Position numbers and translations under genes: made by a program. The notes beneath the pieces are model-generated. The model searched no databases. It was not told the DNA's origin and was given only the letters and a program-made list of their open reading frames with translations. DNA of 64,000 nt. It comes from Homarus americanus. Lineage: Eukaryota > Arthropoda > Malacostraca > Decapoda > Nephropidae. The stretch spans positions 1,926,947-1,990,946 of the forward strand of contig NW_024720773.1 of the NCBI RefSeq assembly GCF_018991925.1, read 5' to 3'. How positions within the stretch are numbered: the first letter of the stretch is position 1; each line of letters begins with the position of its first letter. Shown piece after piece: positions 60,168 through 64,000 of the stretch.

Positions 60168-61064
60168 TGTAGCGTACTGTCGTGGCAGGTTGTCAGGGTC
60201 TCTTATTTGGCCTCACAACGTACGTACATGAAATATATGCAACACTCAGGATTGAGATAGAAATAGAAAATCACAGTGTTTCTCGTATATATATTGTTGC
60301 ACAGCACAGTGTTAAAGAGATACTAAGTCGGGCGAAGCTTGCTCAGAGTTCCTGTAGGGCGAAGAGCTTTCTGAGGGAGCGTGTGTATGGAGCTGTTGAG
60401 GGATGTTGCTTGTTGGTGGCGGTAAGTAGAAAGAGAGCGATGAAGGCCAGGTGAGGTTGTGGGGTACGTTTGTTTGGGTTCACACTCAGGATGGGATGGA
60501 GAAAGGAAACTCACAATGTGCTCTCTGTATACATGTTGTATTGGATGTACAATGCAGTTTGGTGCTGGGAAGTGGCAGCGTGGTTACAAGCGTGATGTAG
60601 AGAGAGCTGGTTGGTGAGGATGGTCAGAGGAGGACAGCTTGTGGGTCGCCATGCTCGCCGGCGGGAGCGAGGGACGCCAGGCAGCGGTGGAGGAGGAGGT
60701 GTTGCTTGCTGCGGCTGTAGCTAGAAGAAGAGAGTTGTCACCACGAGGTCAGGTCTTAAATAGCGGGGTTAGGCGTGGCTTAGTAGTTGACCTCCGTGAT
60801 GTATGGCGGCGCTGGTTGACCCAGACCACGAGGCATACACTGGGGAATTCGCGGGGTCGGCTACTCAGCGACAAACAGCGTTTGTAGAGGGGAAATCCAC
60901 AACAAGGTCTTATATAACCGCGGTAGGCGTGGCTTGATGGAAGGCCCCCGCTTTGTTCGGCGTCACTGGTTACCTGATCTTGACCACGAGGGATACGCCA
61001 GCAATTCGCAGGGGTCGGCCAGTCAGCGACACGTGGCGTTTGTAGGGGAGGCTGTACTGCGCAC
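60168..61064 (-). repeat. 5' LTR of the Ty3/Gypsy element, split by a solo LTR
   Basis: Two halves, 60168-60457 and 60905-61064, join at GTGAGGT/AGGTCTTATATAACC to give the same sequence as the 3' LTR. The far edge is unclear because the two LTRs stop matching near GGGGAGG. Confidence 0.82.
60458..60904 (-). repeat. Solo LTR, 447 bp, with AGGT target duplication
   Basis: Minus-strand ends TGTTGTGGATTTCC and GTACCCCACA. AGGT is present on both sides (60454-60457 and 60905-60908). It is related to the LTR of the element at 52323-54534 (shared GTATTGGATGTACA and GTTTGGTGCTGGGAAG). It has no internal region, so recombination between its two LTRs removed the rest. Confidence 0.9.
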
Positions 61065-63675
61065 ATCATTGTCATTCCTAAAAACCCATTTTAATTCATA
61101 TTACGCTACATAACATTCAAATCCACCGCGCTTGTAGAATCTCAGGAGAGACGTGTTTTTCCCATCTGTTTTACCCTCAGGATCACTCCCAGTAAGTCCC
61201 GCCTTCGAACACAGTTGTCACTACGTTTATTGCACTCTCTACTGGCAAACACAACCTTGAATTAGTCTGTGTAAATCAACTTTAGTAATTCGCCAAACCT
61301 TTGTCAACTGAAGGTCATCCTTAGATTGTTTGTAATTTCTGTCATTGCGTGAGTAGCGATCGCTGGCAACTCAGGGGTATATAAACCAGTGCGAGGCGGG
61401 AGGAATAAACCTCCCATATCATCTTTCACCTTCGTTACCAGGTATGTTCTGTGTTTATCAGCATTCAGTTTGATTCAGTCTATTGTAGTGAATATCAGTG
61501 TTCATGCTTTAACAGTGGAATTGTCATTCAACCAGTGTACGAAGTAATATAATGTAAATATCTGACGTGGCGAGACTGAAGATTTGTTTGTGACCCACCA
61601 TGCTTCCCCAAAAAACCTCCCATATCATCTTTCACCTTCGTTCCCAGATCGAGGGTGGGCTTAATTGAAACCCACCGGTCGCTCGGAGCCGGTGGATACC
61701 CAGCAGTGGTCAATATAGGAGTGATGGTGCTGATTCGGCATGATTTATCAGCTCCACTCTACCTCGTGGGCCAAGGACCCCAGACCCACCTCGTGTTGGA
61801 GTGTAACAGACCACAACAGTAGTTGTTAGAGGCGCCAGTGCTATACCCTGGGACAGGCCTTGGAGTTATGGTCCAGGTCCACAGTGTGGTTGTATGTGTT
61901 TGTTAATAATTACCCCATGTTGGGTGGTGGACCCATGTCGGTGTGTGTATCAGTATTAGTGTATTGGGAGTAAGGACAAGGAACTGGTCCTGCGATGTAA
62001 TGTAAGGTGACACCAGTTATTGTGTGCACGGTAAGAGTGTAATATCTGAGTAATTGCTGTTGAGTAAATAAGAAAGTAAGTAAATAAGGAATACAGAGTC
62101 TGCAATAGGCCCTGGAGTTGAGCCTGGTAGTTATATGTTAATAACATCTATTTTCCCCTTTGATTTTATATTAATAAACTTGTTCTTTGAGAATTTTAGG
62201 AGTATTCATTTCTCCCACAGTAGTTACCTTTATTTCCGTCCAAGTGACCCTGATATATGAGAATTACACTACCCATGTGCCTAGACCATCGACATGCTAC
62301 CAAGAAGAACTGTGGTTAGGTAGTACCAAAAATGAACTGAAGTGAGTAGAAGGAACATTTGAAAGGACTAAGACAGGTTGTGGTTTCACCCTTCTTTCCC
62401 CTTATCGATCTGGTCAATGAAAAGCCTAACCCAATGCTGTCCAGAGGGGGTCTGGTGGCAGCGACCCTTAGAAATTAAGATTAGATTTAAGTATTCCCCC
62501 TTAGGATTAGTGACCCCAATCTGGCAGTATAAGGCCTCCACTACACTATCTCTAGGTACACTGCATTTTGCTATGAATAACGGATTTTATATGCCCACTC
62601 AGTCCTTTAGAAACACAGAAAAATAAAATACATCTTTCTTTAGGGCAGTAATAGAATGCCTTTAAGGATAGCCAAGCTTGTTGATTTTATTTATTTTTTA
62701 TTTTAACTAGTATTTCCTTATACTTTCTTTTCCTGTTCTCATCGACGACTATATCTCTTTGTGCTATCCTTGTGTACATTGTATCTCCCTGTGAATGGTG
62801 TAATTGTAGGCACAGTTTCAGTCCATGAGAAAGCACACAAACAAAATAAAATTTAAAGTCTCTGTGGCACCTACAACACGACTTGGTTTCAACTGGCAGT
62901 GGTGCCTTTCCAGCTTGCTTGCCAATTTGTATTCACTTTGTTATTTACAACCTCTTCCGCAGTCACTGATGACACTATGAACTGATTTAACTAAAGGCGC
63001 AGTACTACACTCCCTGGTTGGCCTTTATCACAGCCATGACCACAACTCCGTATAAAAATAAAAAACAGTTTTGTCTTATGGCAATGATTTTGTGGTTGTA
63101 TGCCTCTTGACCTGGGCTGTACCTCCAACTAGGTGGAGATTGAGTTTTCAAAAATACAATCGCATCTAGCATCAAAAATCCTACATCGATTTACACTTTA
63201 ACATCACTAAGACGATCTTGATGATCTTTTGTAATCACTGTCCAATTTCTGCTGCTCAACAACGAAGACCCGAGTGCCAAACACACTTTGTTACAGAGAC
63301 GCAACACGACCCGACCCAAGCCTAAAGGGTGTATCTTCCTGTGTTTGTGGAAAGACAGTTTGACACAGAACTGACCCACTTTGTGTTCTCGTGTCATAGT
63401 CCACGCCCACAAAACATGTGGATAACTGGTGAGTTGTCCCTAAGAAGAAACACAGTTTCTCTAGCTTAGATGCTGTCCATTTTCTCTAACTTCCTGAAAC
63501 CAACCTCTGTATAAAGTAAATTTGAATGAGTGTGCGAACACCATTTTTTGAGTCAACTTAGATCTGTATGATTACAGATGAAACATTCAAGATCCCTTGT
63601 GACTGATGTTGAAAGCTTCAACTGTCTTTATTGTTAGTAAAACTTGTCAAATATGTGAGTGTTGAGTATGACAGT
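61065..63675. other. Non-coding, with a promoter-like or LTR-like segment
   Basis: Apart from the TATA box and 36-bp direct repeat listed separately, no feature is recognised. The frame at 62378-62626 shows no family motif. AATAAA motifs near 62170 and 62625 could be polyadenylation signals of unknown transcripts. Confidence 0.4.
61378..61447 (+). promoter_or_regulatory. TATA box with AATAAA just downstream; LTR-like
   Basis: TATATAAA at 61378-61385 is followed 19 bp later by AATAAA (61404-61409). The next bases ACCTCCCATATCATC and TTTCACCTTCGTT occur again at 61613-61647, 206 bp further on. Close TATA and AATAAA spacing is common in LTRs, so this may be part of an unrecognised LTR; a host promoter is the alternative. 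Confidence 0.4.
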
Positions 63676-63753
63676 GAGAATGATGAAGTACGAATATCGC
63701 CCTTGGAGATAGTCATGAGAATGAAGAAGTACTAATCTCGCCCCTGGAGATAG
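63676..63753. repeat. Two tandem copies of a 39-bp unit
   Basis: GAGAATGATGAAGTACGAAT with CGCCCTTGGAGATAG, then GAGAATGAAGAAGTACTAAT with CGCCCCTGGAGATAG, directly before an LTR start. Confidence 0.8.
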
Positions 63754-64000
63754 TGTAGCGTACTGTGGTGTGGCCAGTAGTCAATTCTCTTTAGATGTCT
63801 ATTTTCTCTTTGTATGGCCACGCAAACGTACGTACATGTAGATATCTCACACTCAGGAATGAGGTAGAATAGAAACTCACGATGCGTTTTCTGTATATAT
63901 ATTGTTGTACAGAGCAGTGCTAAGGAGTTACTAGGTGAGGAGCAGCTTGCTCTGAGTTCCTGTAGGGCGAGGAGCTCTCTGAGGAAGCTGGGTGGTGAGG
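63754..64000 (-). mobile_element. LTR of a Gypsy element, cut by the window edge
   Basis: Starts TGTAGCGTACTG and shares ACGTACGTACATG, TATATATTGTTG and GAGTTCCTGTAGGGCGAGGAGC with the LTRs at 55162 and 60168, with clear divergence. No primer site is seen to its left, so this is a solo LTR or the inner edge lies elsewhere. Confidence 0.8.

Larger units (their letters stand above)
55162..61064 (-). mobile_element. Ty3/Gypsy retrotransposon, near full length
   Basis: Minus-strand element with 3' LTR at 55162 to about 55592 and 5' LTR at 60168 to about 61064. The latter is enlarged by a solo LTR at 60458-60904. LTR inner ends TGTAGCTTACTG and TGTAGCGTACTG start both copies; the outer edge near 61064 is approximate. 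The primer site AATGGTGACCCCTGGAG (minus) lies just inside 60168. Gag, protease, RT, RNase H and integrase are all recognisable but broken. Confidence 0.9.

Noticed and set aside
62378..62626. 82-codon frame near the right side
   Set aside because: It has no family motif or splice signals and could be chance.

Overview
The window looks like transposon-rich nuclear DNA from an arthropod, most likely a decapod crustacean. It is AT-rich, has no prokaryotic gene layout, and carries arrays of an ACTGT/ACAGT pentamer. It is dominated by Tigger/pogo-like DNA transposons with their MITEs, a hAT element, several LINEs and Ty3/Gypsy retrotransposons. The decapod assignment is an inference from the repeat style; no host gene here fixes the species.

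Only two segments look like host coding sequence, both on the + strand. At 16369-16499 an exon with a good splice acceptor encodes the conserved block of the POLR1D isoform-2-like family. At 40670-41085 a basic terminal exon with a stop codon and a polyadenylation signal follows. Their splice phases are compatible and their sequence order resembles the family, so I propose one gene with an intron of about 24 kb filled with transposons.

Layout: 1-660 is a 45-bp minisatellite and 2605-3605 a 36-bp minisatellite. At 4463-8901 a Tigger-like element (family B) contains a nearly complete Tigger of another family (A). At 9420-15714 a hAT element contains family B copy 2, which contains MITE C, so three levels are nested. 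At 17348-20680 one LINE is split by a second LINE. At 22032-25338 lies family B copy 3, split by a LINE piece. At 25339-30186 are MITEs, long TA tracts and a duplicated block. At 30571-34780 is a three-LTR Ty3/Gypsy tandem with an open 709-codon chimeric gag-RNase H-integrase frame. At 36075-39800 is an old large inverted repeat whose arms have been invaded by three MITEs. At 41981-47051 are a 21-bp minisatellite, Tigger A copy 2 and a 445-bp pentamer array. From 48873 to 61064 a LINE is interrupted by an RNase H-bearing LINE and an LTR element, followed by a nearly full-length Ty3/Gypsy element with a solo LTR inside one of its LTRs. A further LTR begins at 63754 and runs off the window.

Autonomous and non-autonomous members of the same families sit side by side. 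Family B copy 2 keeps a (broken) transposase, while copies 1 and 3 share one internal deletion. Family A has two long copies and two deletion derivatives. The Gypsy elements show the same pattern. Almost every coding frame of the transposons is damaged; the exceptions are the 709-codon Gypsy frame and the RNase H frame at 51089-51961.
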